Below, in pieces: positions 1 to 12,424 of a stretch of 64,000 bases of DNA. Made by a program: the position numbers and the translations under genes. Origin of the DNA: Amphiduros pacificus. Lineage: Eukaryota; Annelida; Polychaeta; Phyllodocida; Hesionidae. Within the stretch, counting starts at the first letter, position 1. Every line of letters begins with the position of its first letter. The stretch lies in the NCBI GenBank assembly GCA_949316495.1, contig OX439001.1, positions 23,258,501 to 23,322,500 on the forward strand, written 5' to 3'. The notes under the pieces are model-generated. The model was given only the letters and a program-made list of their open reading frames with translations, did not search any database and was not told the origin of the DNA.

Positions 1-272
1 TGTCAAGTAACATATCAATTAGCCTTATTCGTATAATACCATTATATGAAATACGATTCTGCCTTGGAACCCTACAAATAATCTTTACTTCTACTCCAAG
101 TTACCATTGAAGCCTTATCCTAACCATATGATTAAATCACTTCGTATATGGATTTTAAGCTCAAAGCTCATTCTTAATCAACCAGTGTAAAACATGTTAT
201 CTAGTGAAAATCCTGGTAAAATTAGTGATTATAATCATGTTCCTAGCCAGTATAGCTTCATAAGCAATTCAG

Positions 273-1195
273 ACATAAGAAAAACATATTCTGGGGGAAT
301 GAACCCTTTATGATTAATTTCAGAACTCCTGCATTCGTTACAAAGACAGGACAATCAATTAATTGGCCAATGTACACAACTTCTAACCGTGAATATTTGG
401 ACTTTAAAGCCAATATGACAGCTGACAATATCAAATTAAAGATGTCACAAAGGGCTTTCCAGTTCTGGAATGATCTACTCCCAAAATTTGCTACAAGATG
501 CATTGATGAGGGTAAGGATATCTAAGACAATATTAATCTGTGAATGTCACTATTTGACATGGTCGTACTGAATTATTAAGGTTTCCATAGATATCATATA
601 TTATGAGCAAGATACATTTCTTGTTTATTCCAGGCAAGGTTGTCACCTCTTTAAACTGTTCCATAGCCTCTCCGTGCAAATCTGGTAAGTTGATTCAGTC
701 AAGGCTCAAGGTCATCAAATCTTTTAAGGAAAGTGCATTGCCAATTATTACGAATAATTAGTAGTTTTGGGCCTGACAAAAACATACATAACCAATGGTT
801 AGTAACCATATTTGTTCATAACAGACTGCCCTATTTCTGAACAATTACAAGACTAAATATTAAGTAAACCTTTGCATACACGTATTCAAGGCATTAAAAC
901 ATGTTCTTGGCATGTCAGAGTTCATCTGTAAAAATATCCATTTTGATCATTTCCAGATATACTTGGCGTATCAACAAATGACGTAAGTTGAATCAAATGT
1001 ACCATCTCATTTGCAAATATCAATAATCATCAAATAGTCTATTTACTAACAGAGGTGGTATTTTAATTTCAGCTGGAGTACGGATTCATGATAATGCTGT
1101 GTATCACACTGGCCTTGGCAATGTCTGTTGTCCTAGCACTAGGTTTTGTGTGCATAGTTGGATGTTATAAGAAAGGAAAACACGTTATTAATTAA
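273..1195 (+). CDS. Membrane-anchored carboxylesterase/cholinesterase-like protein, last four exons
   Basis: This is the 3' end of an alpha/beta-hydrolase fold esterase gene; the catalytic part lies upstream of the window. Exons read as about 273-511, 634-684, 957-982 and 1073-1195, each bounded by AG and GT. Their phases (1, 1, 0) join without a stop. The first exon has the family's C-terminal signature: FVTKTG (compare FAKTG), then WPMY, YLDF and AFQFWNDLLP. Two short linker exons follow. The last exon encodes a hydrophobic segment of about 25 residues (from FMIMLCITLA to FVCIVGC), then a basic tail YKKGKHVIN and TAA. I infer a type I membrane protein with the esterase domain outside the cell, as in neuroligin-like and other anchored esterases. 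Substrate cannot be told. A poly(A) signal follows at 1322-1327. The start of the first exon (AG at 271-272) is the least certain boundary. Confidence 0.8.
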
Positions 1196-1321
1196 CTTTC
1201 TTTACATCTTAATGGAATAATTGGAGTTTCTTATTATGTGTCGGTGTACGGGGATATACTCTACAGCGGAAAACAATCACTCTAAATGAGACAACTATCC
1301 ATGAATTGTATGATCAATATA

Positions 1322-1327
1322 AATAAA
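1322..1327 (+). promoter_or_regulatory. Poly(A) signal of the esterase gene
   Basis: An AATAAA hexamer lies about 127 bases after the esterase stop codon, a normal distance for a short 3' UTR. Confidence 0.55.
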
Positions 1328-1345
1328 ACATACAGATTGAGTTTG

Positions 1346-3389
1346 GTTTGTGTTGTCAAACATGACAGCTCAAAGAGTGAATATTGTCCTGATCGATGAT
1401 TACCTTCTTAAAGGTTCATAGAATGATCTTAAAACGACCTTGACCTAAACAGAGGTCAGGTAAAAGGGCACTTGAGTTATGTTTATCATTTAAAGGTGTA
1501 GACATCCTTATGGGGGTTGCTTGGTTGCGAGGAGAACAATCTCAAACAAGATTATATTTATTAACATTTTATATAATTATTGATGTTGTAAGAATGTTCC
1601 AGCGAGAAACGATTTTAGTTTTACTTGGTCAGAATATTTTGATTTTCTTGTAATAATATGAGTGATGTCTTGACCTGTAATCAAAGGTACAACAGCTCAT
1701 CACCCAAAGTTTCTTATTCCACAAGGATCCCTATATGGACCACTGCTACCTTATTGGATTTCAATACACTAATATTATGATGAGTTATCATTTATCTCAC
1801 CATGTTTTAGTGCTTTCACAGCTTGGTTACCTGCAGTGTTAATGCGCATGTGACCCAAACATTCCTAAAATATGACAAAGTAAGAATTAAGAAATTAAGA
1901 ATGTTAACAAATTAAGAATCAAGAAATAATAATAAAAAAACAGTTAGAAATGACATTGATATGTATTTTATTTCAATTCAAGCTTTAGTTATTATGAAAA
2001 AGGATGAATTGCACACCGGGTCATATCACATGACAGGTTATTCCCTTCAGAGCAAATGCCAAACTTTGAAAGGAAAATCTTTTGTGTGGAACCAGCGTAG
2101 GAGAATAAAATGTTGACTAGCCACGCTGTGAAAGCATTAAAACATGGTGGCCGAAAGTTGATAAGTTGTAAGATATGCCTCAACATCTCCTAAGGGCCTG
2201 ACACGTAATGAGTATAATTGTTTTGACACTCCTGAGGACAAGGATGCCTTGGAGCTACAGTCATCTGTCTGATTTATCACTACACTCATACTGCATTTAA
2301 TTTAGTAGTATCAACGAGAGATTAAAATCAGTTGAACGAGACTCACTGACAGACCATTACTCACCCAGGAGGTATGAGGAGATCACTATTACTTTATCAA
2401 CAAATACAAACACATATTATTGTATCTTATTCCTGCCATATATATGGTGGCGAATATTGAATATAATTAACTCTTACATGTCTGAAGCATTTACTTACAT
2501 GTCTGAAACCCGGGGTTATATCCCAGTCACCCGGGGTTATACCCCAGTCACAGTTGCACCAGGCGCCGACCGGGTAGTAAGAATCGGCCTGCTTCCCAGC
2601 GTCCTCGGCTCAGGGGACTTCATGTTTAATTCATAAATTGAAATGTTAATAAAAACTTCCACCAGTTAGCTGCAGAAAATTCATTGTGGCTAGGATATAA
2701 ACCAATCAGAGCGGCTCTCAAATTAAAAACCCTGGACACTGAAAGCTCTCATCTGGTCTAATTGCAGGTTTGTAAATTCTATAAGCTCTTCGTTAGGGTA
2801 AAAAATCAGGCAGAGAAAGACGACTCTATGTTGAAGCTAAAAATAATCTATGAGTACAACAATTTGCCCAAATGAAGTATTTTGTGATAATATACCACTT
2901 TAATAAATAATAAAGGGCCTACTTAAGGTGATGAAATGGGTGTGACTTTAATTTTATATCTCCATAATCAGTAAAAAAAGTTGAAAATTTCACTTGCAAT
3001 ATGTCTTTGTCTAAATACTGTCTATTGGGAGTCAAAATTGTCACAAAGTTGATAGTCATATTTTCCATGTTTTCGGGTGATATGGCTTCATCAGACCCAA
3101 GAAATTGTCGGTAACGCACATTGCACCTTTGATCTCATGGCGTCACAATTCCACTCATTATACTCCGGACCAATTGTAGCATAAACCAATTGAATCTTTG
3201 GTAAATTGGAGACAAGTGAACACTGCCATCCACTGGACCTGCAACATCATATCCATTTTTTTTCATAAACTTCATTAATGTATTTATTATTGTATTCACC
3301 TTTTTCTACATGATTCATGTTGTGCACGTCTTGATTAATACTTCATGAAAAGGATTTTCATTTCATCAGAATATCTCTCCCTTACTCTA
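1346..3389. other. Non-coding stretch with small repeats
   Basis: I see no gene. It holds an imperfect inverted repeat of about 35 bases (1799-1833 with 2116-2150). An 18-base string at 2193-2210 recurs exactly at 20751-20768, probably an end of a dispersed element. A 21-bp tandem duplication lies at 2508-2550. The stretch at 3130-3175 resembles the end of the TIR element described at 5782. Confidence 0.5.
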
Positions 3390-3535
3390 GCATAAACATT
3401 AAACTATCATGACGAGCATAAACATTAAACAAACATGACGAGCATAAACATTAAACTATCATGACGAGCATAAACATTAAACAAACATGACGAGCATAAA
3501 CATTAAACATTAAACATAAACATTAAACATGACAA
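3390..3535. repeat. 26-bp minisatellite with alternating variants
   Basis: The unit CATGACGAGCATAAACATTA plus six bases repeats about five times with exact 26-bp spacing (CATGACG at 3408, 3434, 3460, 3486). Two variants alternate, with ACTAT or ACAAA before CATG, giving a 52-bp dimer. The right end decays into short CATAAA/ATTAAA repeats. Confidence 0.85.
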
Positions 3536-4320
3536 ACCAAGCCATTGACCTATTGCTGAAATGTTAACAATGGAGTTTGCGTGTAGACAGCGTGTAAAAA
3601 AATGGCCATCATTTAATCCCCTTGGGACATCATCATGCTTACATCACATACTGGGTTTACATGTACCTCCAGAACCAATATGACGACAAGGTACAGCAGT
3701 ATATAAAATATATCCAATTTCATAAAATATTTTTCATTTGTTATTTATCTGTTCTTCTATGTGTATTGTCTTTTTCAAGAGATAAGGTTTTCCTATTGGC
3801 CGTTCATCTGGCAGTAATGGTTGTCCACGTTTCCACCATTCAGCACAATGTGTACGGATCACATACAAATTCAGGTTGGTAAACTCTACAAACATGTAAA
3901 GCTTTCCAAGAACATGTTATATTTCATTCCTATTGTATTCTATGCGGAAAGGTTCCCTTGATATAATGAGAAATTAACTGTTTTAGTGTTGATTCATTTA
4001 CATCCTCACATTGGATGCAAAGACGTTATGTAATAGGATGGAACTAAACTATCATATTGTGGATAGTCATAGCATTGTCTGCTGTTAATTTAGAGCAAAG
4101 GTTCTGGCAGCACAGTTACCAGAAACTTCCATCATTTCTTGCAGTAATTTTTTAAATTAGGAACGGACCATTATGCATTCAGGGGGGGGAGTGGATGAAA
4201 ACAATTTTTATTTTTTTATGGCGCTGTACGATTCTCTTTTTTTTCTGAACCAAAAACATATCTCCATATTTTATTTCTCAGTCAGTTGGGCCACCAATCT
4301 CTTTTTCCCAGGGTGCACAC
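3536..4320. other. Non-coding stretch, nothing recognised
   Basis: No splice-framed coding sequence, repeat family or RNA gene was recognised. Open frames here are short and biased only by AT content. Confidence 0.4.
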
Positions 4321-4640
<320 letters not shown>

Positions 4641-4702
4641 TTCATTTTTTGATGCAGATCTAAAAATGAATATATGATTCCAAAAACTAATCTTAAGACG
4701 TA

Positions 4703-5780
4703 TATAATTCTTATACTTAAAAATGTGTTAATGGATGTATGATTTATTAGAAAGTGGTGTAATGTTTTATTTATTGAAGTAAACATCATCCGTATATAAA
4801 GTCCTGGGTGCCAGGAAGTTCTGTGCTATTTGCCTTAAGTGTGGTCACATTAGATGCGGGCAATGACACAATTCTGAACATAAGGGATAGTAACAGATAA
4901 CCCAAGAGTTAATACCGCCCCAGCCCCATACTATCTTTGCCAAGTTATTGGCCACATTTTGAAAGAACATGTAAAAAACTTCATGTGGTCTTGAATCGGC
5001 CAGTCTCTTCAAGATATAGCAAGATATAACAAAATGTTTTTGGTTACAGATTAAAGCCTATGATATAGAAAAACAAGTCAAGGTCATAACTGAGGTCATC
5101 GTATTCAGGCCTTCATGGGGTATATGTGTGGTAATATTGTGAGGCCTTTATTTTAGATATGTGATAATATATAGCAAAATGTTGACGTTTTTGTTAACAA
5201 TTTGAAGCCTATGACCAAAAAAAACATGTCAAAGTCATGATTGAGGTCATCATATTTAGGCCTTCATTGGATGCACCTGTGTTTAGTGTTTAGAGCTTGC
5301 ATCTCAAACAGCTAAGATTGCAAAATGTCAACACCATTTTTGTTGGTAGACTGGCCAAGAGACACACAGACTGAGCCAATGTTATAGCTCCTACGTCGTT
5401 AAGGCATTGGGAGCTTAAAATTATATATAAACAGTTACGATTGTTAATGAATTAACTACGAAGTATTTTCTTTGCATGGTTATCATGAAGGTCTAGCTTT
5501 AAAACTGCCCAATTTAAACATTGTTCAGACATCTGAACATTTTTTTGTTTAAAACTAGCCTTATACTCCTAAAAATAATATAATTTTGAATATGTGTCAT
5601 TAAGCAAATGGCATGGTTAAGATATTATTATCGATGTGAAGTTCCGAAATCCACCCTGCGAAAGTCTATGTTTTGCCCACTTTGTGTCAACATGATGATC
5701 CAAAGACATCAATATGGTCCATTTGTACAAAAAACAGTGATCGGTTCACCTTTAGGTCCCTTTAATCTTTTGGCATCACA
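4703..5780. other. Non-coding stretch with a diverged tandem duplication
   Basis: No gene. Two diverged direct copies of about 170 bp lie around 5025-5160 and 5195-5340, sharing GCCTATGA, GTCAAGGTCAT/GTCAAAGTCAT, GAGGTCATC and AGGCCTTCAT. The rest shows nothing I recognise. Confidence 0.5.
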
Positions 5781-5781
5781 A

Positions 5782-6500
5782 CTCCATTCATTATACTCCA
5801 AGCTTGAACCTTGGAGTAATTATGAATGGAGGCGGAATCAAAGGGGACAACATAGTTGCCGCCTTGGGCATTGTTATGATGACGCCATATAGGCACAAGA
5901 TTTTTGACGTAATTCTTTTTCAAAGCAATTTTGACTCCACGAATCTATGAAATGTTCTCCTTCTTTCACTGATTATAAAGGTATAAATTTGATTTCTCTG
6001 CTCCAAGTTTAGACGATTTTATGAAAATGAGTTAAAATTTTTGTTTTACCCTCACATTATCAGGAAATCCTGTATTGTTATTTTTCTCTTTCCGGTTTAT
6101 TTTTAAGTATTGGTGCATATATTGGCAGCTGAGAAAAATATACGGCATTGTTCAGTGAAAAAAAATACTATCAGAAAATGTAATTTATAGCCCTGCCAAT
6201 ATATGTGCCGTTATAAATAAATTGAACTAATACATCATGTCATCATTTAAAATCAACAAAAAATAACAATAAAAATTATTACAAGAATTTTATAAATGTT
6301 ACATCATTGACAATATCAATATTTGACATATAAAAAAAGGTTTGGAATATGCATTTTTCTTTACTTCAGAATATTTATTAATGAAGCAATCAAAACAGAA
6401 ATAAACAGATTTATTTGAAGTAATTTTGAGTGGATGGTATTGTAAGCCTGAAAAGATAAAATAATCTGAATTTTTCTTTAAAAAAAGAAACCAAAACCGA
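5782..6500 (+). mobile_element. TIR element, family A, copy 1 (right end missing)
   Basis: Starts with a fold-back (CCATTCATTATACTCC against GGAGTAATTATGAATGG) and then matches 49412-50123 at many points: ATGAATGGAGGC, ATTGTTATGATGAC, TTCTGCTCCAAGTTT, TATAGCCCTGCCAATA and TGAATTTTTCTTTAAA. No coding capacity is visible, so it is probably a non-autonomous DNA transposon. Copy 2 keeps both terminal inverted repeats; this copy appears to have lost its right one. Confidence 0.6.
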
Positions 6501-6894
6501 ACTATATTGACCAAAGAAAAAGGCAAATTACAACCCACAGGAAATGAGTGCAAATTCCTCATGATCGTACAGAATAACACAGAAAGTTCCTTTTTTGCTG
6601 ACAGGCAATCATTGTCAAAGAATGTGTTACAAAATACGTGCGGGAAAATATTTCACAGTTCACAGTTCACAGTTCATTTTTCAAATTTTTTTCAGAAAAT
6701 ATGACTTTGCGTTACATTTTAATTAAAAAACATATGAGGCAATGCTTCATTTCTATTCAAATTTTCAGGGATTACTACCAGGGGATATATATATTGCCAC
6801 AAAAAATCCCAATGCAAAAAAAATAAAGGTGCAAAAAAAAATGTTGAAATTGGACTTTGAAAAAAAAACCAATATTATATATTCTACAGTTAAA
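6501..6894. other. AT-rich spacer before the satellite
   Basis: No gene. It contains a triplicated CACAGTT run near 6655-6675 and A-rich tracts. Confidence 0.4.
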
Positions 6895-9800
6895 AATAAT
6901 TATGAGAGCTGTTTCAATGGTGGTGTCCTTTATAGGGATTCATCTATAGGGTCCCTGGTATCTTCCAGAATTTTTCACTAATTGAGCAATTTTTTTAAGG
7001 GGTTGAATTAGGAGGTCAAACCTGGAAAAAAATGAAAAAAATCAGTTTTATTACACAACAATTTTTTATATGAGGGTCATTTCAATGTTGTTTTCCTTTT
7101 TAGGGAACCATCTACAGGGTACCAAGTACCTCCCTGAATTTTTCACTAATTGAGCAATTTTTTTAAGGGGTTGAATTAAGAGGTCAAACTTGGAAAAAAA
7201 TGAAAAACTCTCATAATTTTAATGGTTTTTGGCACAACGATTTTTTTATATGAGGGTCATTTCAATGTTGTTTTCCTTTTCAGGGAACCATCTATAGGGT
7301 ACCAAGTACCTCCCTGAATTTTTCACTAATTGAGCAATATTTTTAAGGGGTTGAATTAGGAGGTCAAACTTGGTAAAAATGAAAACTCTCATAATTTTAA
7401 TGGTTTTTTTATACCACGATTTATTTATATGAGGGTCATTTCAATGTTGTTTTCCATTTCAGGGAACCATCTATAGGGTACCAAATACCTCCCTGATTTT
7501 TTCACTAATTGAGCAATTTTTTTAAGGGGTTGAATTAGGAGGTCAAACTTGGAAAAAAATGGAAAACTCTCATAATTTTAATGTTTTTTTGCACAACGAT
7601 TTTTTTACATGAGGGTCATTTCAATGTTGTTTTCCTTTTCAAGGAACCATCGATAGGGTACCAAGTACCTCCCTGAATTTTTCACTAATTGAGCAATTTT
7701 TCTAAGGGGTTGAATTAGGAGGTCAAACCTGGAAAAAAATGAAAAAAATCTGTTTTTTTGGACAACAATTTTTTTATATGAGGGTCATTTCAATGTTGTT
7801 TTCCTTTTCAGGGAACCATCTATAGGGTACCAAATACCTCCCTGAATTTTTCACTAATTGAGCAATTTTTTTAAGGGGTTGAATTAGGAGGTCAAACTTG
7901 GAGAAAAATTAAAAACTTTCATGATTTTAATGGATTTTTGCACAACGATTTTTTTATATGAGGGTCATTTCAATATGGTTTTCCTTTTCAGAGAAACATC
8001 TATAGGGTACCAAATACCTCCCTGAATTTTTCACTAATTGAGCAATTTTTTTAAAGGGTTGAATTAGGAGGTCAAACTTGGAAAAAAATAAAAAATTCTC
8101 ATGATTTTAATGGTTTTTTACACAACAATATTTTTATATGAGGGTCATTTCAATATGGTTTTCCTTTTCAGGGAACCATGTATAGGGTACCAAGTACCTC
8201 CCTGAATTTTTCACTAATTGAGCAATATATTTAAGGGGTTGAATTAGGAGGTCAAACCTGGAAAAAAATGAAAAATTCTCCTGATTTTAATTGAATTTTG
8301 CACAACGATTTTTTTATATGAGGGTCATTTCAATGTTGTCTTCCTTTTCAGGGAACCATCTATAGGGTACCAAGTACCTCCCTGAATTTTTCACTAATTG
8401 AGCAATATTTTTAAGGGGTTGAATTAGGAGGTCAAACTTGGAAAAAAATGAAAAACTTTCATGATTTTAATGGATTTTTGCACAACGATTTTTTTATATG
8501 AGGGTCATTTCAATATGGTTTTCCTTTTCAGGGAACCATCTATAGGGTACCAAATACCTCCCTGAATTTTTCACTAATTGAGCAATTTTTTAAAGGGTTG
8601 AATTAGGAGGTCAAACTTGGAAAAAATGAAAAATTCTCATGATTTTAATGGTTTTTTACACAACGATTTTTTTATATGAGGGTCATTTCAATATGGTTTT
8701 CCTTTTCAGGGAACCATCTATAGGGTCCCAAGTACCTCCCTGATTTTTTCACTAATTGAGCAATTTTTTTAAGGCGTTGAATTAGGAGGTCAAACTTGGA
8801 AAAAAATTAAAAACTTTCATGATTTTAGTGGATTTTTGCACAACGATTTTTTTATATGAGGGTCATTTCAATGTTGTTTTCCTTTTCAGGGAACCATCTA
8901 TAGGGTACCAAGTACCTCCCTGAATTTTTCACTAATTGAGCAATATTTTTAAGGGGTTGAATTAGGAGGTCAAACTTGGAAAAAAATGAAAAACTTTCAT
9001 GATTTTAATGGATTTTTGCACAACGATTTTTTTATATGAGGGTCATTTCAATATGGTTTTCCTTTTCAGGGAACCATCTATAGGGTACCAAATACCTCCC
9101 TGAATTTTTCACTAATTGAGCAATTTTTTAAAGGGTTGAATTAGGAGGTCAAACTTGGAAAAAAATGAAAAATTCTCATGATTTTAATGGTTTTTTACAC
9201 AACGATTTTTTTATATGAGGGTCATTTCAATATGGTTTTCCTTTTCAGGGAACCATCTATAGGGTCCTAAGTACCTCCCTGATTTTTTCACTAATTGAGC
9301 AATTTTTTTAAGGCGTTGAATTAGGAGGTCAAACTTGGAAAAAAATTAAAAACTTTCATGATTTTAGTGGATTTTTGCACAACAATTTTTTTATATCAGG
9401 GTCATTTAAATGTTGTTTTCCTTTTCAGGGAACCATCTATAGGGTACCAAGTACCTCCCTGAATTTTTCACTAATTGAGCAATTTTTTTAAGAGGTTGAA
9501 TTAGGAGGTCAAACTTGGAAAAAAATGAAAAATTCTCATGATTTTAATGGAATTTTGCACAACGATTTTTTGATATGAGGGTCATTTCAATGTTGTTTTC
9601 CTTTTCAGGGAACCATGTATAGGGTACCAAGTACCTCCCTGAATTTTTCACTAATTGAGCAATTTTTTTAAGGGGTTGAATTAGGAGGTCAAACCTGGAA
9701 AAAAATGAAAAATTCTCCTGATTTTAATTGAATTTTGCACAACGATTTTTTTATATGAGGGTCATTTCAATGTTGTTTTCCTTTTCAGGGAACCATCTAT

Positions 9801-9993
9801 CGGGTACCAAGTACCTCCCTGAATTTTTCACTAATTGAGCAATTTTTGTAAGGGGTTGAATTAGGAGCTCAAACATTACGAAAAATGAAAAAAATCTCAC
9901 AAATTTAATGAATTTTTGTATAAAGATTTTTTTATATGAGGGATGTTTCAATGTTTTGCTTGATAGGGAACCATCTATAGGGTACCTAGTACA
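6895..9993 (+). repeat. 180-bp satellite array, about 17 monomers
   Basis: Monomers of about 180 bp repeat head to tail. The marker TGAGGGTCATTTCAATGTTG falls at 7071, 7251, 7430, 7610, 7779, 7959, 8139, 8319, 8499, 8677, 8857, 9037, 9216, 9396, 9576, 9756 and 9937, with a diverged first unit near 6901. Other fixed blocks are AGGGAACCATCTATAGGGTA, TTTTTCACTAATTGAGCAAT and GTTGAATTAGGAGGTCAAAC. Spacing is 178-181 bp except one 169-bp unit; edge units are most diverged. Frames inside are by-products of AT-rich repetition. Confidence 0.97.
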
Positions 9994-10384
9994 TAGTACG
10001 TGAATATTAACGACTTGAAAAACTGTTACAAACAGTTTAGATAAACATGTTATGATGAGTTGAAAGTATGATATATTAAAATATCTGTTATTTTGATGTC
10101 AATTCTTTTTTTAAATATTGTCATTGTATTTGTTATAGTTATACTTATAATATAATATATTTCATATAAATCTATAAAAAGTTATTTCTAAAATGTTTAT
10201 TTTTCTCTTATTGGGATTGGTTTGATTTGTGAAACTTTTGTAAATTTTATATTGTCAAATGGTTTTGTTAATTATATTATGTAGATTTCGTTATGTGCAA
10301 TATGGTTTAACGTTTTATATTTTATCTGCATTGCTCCTCTATCCATATGGTCTATAATTTGAGAGAAAACCTGTATTGTTGAAG
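9994..10384. other. AT-rich spacer between opposed satellite arrays
   Basis: About 390 bp, very AT-rich, without satellite similarity or gene. It separates the plus-oriented array from the inverted one. Confidence 0.6.
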
Positions 10385-10893
10385 AAACCATTGACCTCCT
10401 AATTCAACCCTTTAAAAAAATTGCTCATTTAGTGAAAAATTCAGGGAGGTACTTGGTACCCTATAGATGGTTCCCTGAAAAGGAAAACAACATTGAAATG
10501 ACCCTCATATAAAAAGATCGTTGTGCAAAAATCCACTAAAATCATGAGAATTTTTCATTTTTTCCAAGTTTGACCTCCTAATTCAACCCCTTAAAAAAAT
10601 TGCTCAATTAGTGAAAAATTCAGGGAGGTATTTGGGACCCTATAGATGGTTCTCTGAAAAGGAAAACCATATTGAAATGACCCTCATATAAAAAAATCGT
10701 TGTGCAAAAATCCATTAAAATCATGAAAGTTTTTAATTTTTTTCCAAGTTTGACCTCCTAATTCAACCCCTTAAAAATATTGCTTAATTAGTGAAAAATT
10801 CAGGGAGGTATTTGGGACCCTATAGATGGTTCCCTGAAAAGGAAAACCATATTGAAATGACCCTCATATCAAAAAATCGTTGTGCAAATATCC
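10385..10893 (-). repeat. Inverted block of the same satellite, about 3 monomers
   Basis: Reverse complements of the 180-bp monomer: ATGACCCTCA falls at 10499, 10677 and 10857, with TTGACCTCCTAATTCAACCC and CCCTATAGATGGTTCC between. The last unit is cut and joins directly to the duplicated esterase fragment at 10894-10895. Confidence 0.95.
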
Positions 10894-10894
10894 A

Positions 10895-11482
10895 GGTTTA
10901 CTTAATATTTAGTCTTGTAATTGTTCAGAAATAGGGCAGTCTGTTATGAACAAATATGGTTACTAACCATTGGTTATGTATGTTTTTGTCAGGCCCAAAA
11001 CTACTAATTATTCATAATAATTGGCAATGCACTTTCCTTAAAAGATTTGATGACCTTGAGCCTTGAATGAATCAACTTACCAGATTTGCACGGAGAGGCT
11101 ATGGAACAGTTTAAAGAGGTGACAACCTTGCCTGGAATAAACAAGAAATGTATCTTGCTCATAATATATGATATCTATGGAAACCTTATAATTCAGTACA
11201 ACCATGTCAAATAGTGACATTCACAGATTAATATTGTCTTAGATATCCTTACCCTCATTAACGCATCTTGTAGCAAATTTTGGGAGTAGATCATTCCAGA
11301 ACTGGAAAGCCCTTTGTGACATCTTTAATTTGATATTGTCAGCTGTCATATTGGCTTTAAAGTCCAAATATTCACGGTTAGAAGTTGTGTACATTGGCCA
11401 ATTAATTGATTGTCCTGTCTTTGTAACGAATGCAGGAGTTCTGAAATTAATCATAAAGGGTTCATTCCCCCAGAATATTCCC
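10895..11482 (-). pseudogene. Inverted duplicate of the esterase 3' exons
   Basis: Reverse complement of about 286-879. It includes the FVTKTG...AFQFWNDLLP exon (minus-strand frame 11454-11239), the following 51-base exon (11131-11081) and parts of the introns. By eye the two copies differ at only a few sites (for example CIDEG against CVNEG, and one single-base indel in the intron). It lacks the upstream catalytic exons and the membrane-anchor exon, so it is a partial copy. One edge meets the inverted satellite block. Confidence 0.9.
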
Positions 11483-11617
11483 GCACGTTTACAAAATTAG
11501 GTTCACCAAATTATTACTAGAGTTATTATTGACATTATTTGCAAAGCAGAAGTGTTTTGCAAATGGTTTGTTGAATTGGCCAATTAGTTTCTTATAAAAT
11601 ATTATATTTTTTGTCAG

Positions 11618-11889
11618 ATATATGTTGGAATTCAGTCTGTGAGTACAACTTTATCGTACGAAACTCACGCACAATGCTGTACAGGGAAACGAGCACTATT
11701 GTGCACAATGTAGTTCTCAACGGATCTCGCCTCCAGGCGGCGCCCAGTCGATGGCGGCCAATAGATGACCGCCACTGCTCCACTATTGAAGCTGATGACG
11801 TCATTACTGCTGATGGTGTTGTCCGCAATATCATAACAATCAACGGCCAGTTCCCTTGTCCAACCATTGAGGTTTCAGAGGGTTCTCAG
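11618..11889 (+). CDS. Laccase-type multicopper oxidase, N-terminal cupredoxin exon
   Basis: Multicopper oxidases oxidise phenols, amines or metals and reduce oxygen to water; animal laccases act in cuticle, shell or defence chemistry. This exon (AG at 11616-11617, GT at 11890) reads CEYNFIVRNSRTMLY, then ADGVVRNIITINGQFPCPTI and EVSEG. That matches the family's ADG...R.I..IN.Q.PGP.I.V..G block at the start of cupredoxin domain 1. It ends in phase 0. The following exons for the HWHG copper site of domain 1 and for all of domain 2 are not found before 13505, so the gene as present is incomplete. Signal-peptide exons, if any, lie upstream and were not recognised. Together with 13505-14318 and 15010-15188 I treat it as one disrupted locus. 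Confidence 0.75.
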
Positions 11890-12059
11890 GTAACATGAAA
11901 ATCTGCTCACACATGTTATAGGACAATTAGAATTACCCATGTACCCAATGTTGTGACATTTTTAACTCAGTCAAATAAACTGTTCTGTAGATCTACTACA
12001 CAGTCTTACTATGGGTATAGTATTATAACAAAACATACCGAGTCAGAGAAGCTGGGTGA

Positions 12060-12424
12060 GCGTATTCAGTGAGTTGGTGATGGCGGAAGGATACCCTGAG
12101 CCTAAGGCGAAGGGTATCGGTCTGCCATCACCAACGAACTACTGTATTTTTTTTAAAATGACACATGAAACAAGATATTTATCATTGAAAACGTTTTGTA
12201 AACAAAGCGCACCTCACTTGACCCCGTCACGTGACCCGAAAACAGTGCGTACAGCCATAGACTGGTTGCCGCCCTCTGTGTATACACGATGTTCTTGACA
12301 CTTGGTGGGGGACCAGTCTAAAGATGGCCGACGCAAAATAGTTCGCAACTAATCAATACGTTACGAATACTCGGCATGCTCGTATTCATTGGAAATCTCG
12401 TCGATGCACGCATCACTGAGGTAT
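12060..12424. repeat. Hairpin-rich non-coding segment in the laccase intron
   Basis: A near-perfect hairpin lies at 12073-12135: GGTGATGGC and GGATACCCT on one arm, AGGGTATC and GCCATCACC on the other. A smaller one at about 12358-12385 has arms GAATAC/GTATTC around GCATGC. Probably debris of a mobile element; no gene seen. Confidence 0.55.

Noticed and set aside
5608-5892. 94-codon frame upstream of family A copy 1
   Set aside because: It runs into the repeat's inverted end and has no domain signature.
6895-9993. CRISPR-like regular repeats
   Set aside because: Whole 180-bp monomers repeat without unique spacers, in animal-type DNA: satellite, not CRISPR.
11592-11867. Antisense open frame over the first laccase exon
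   Set aside because: Shadow of the laccase exon, which has the family motif and splice sites.
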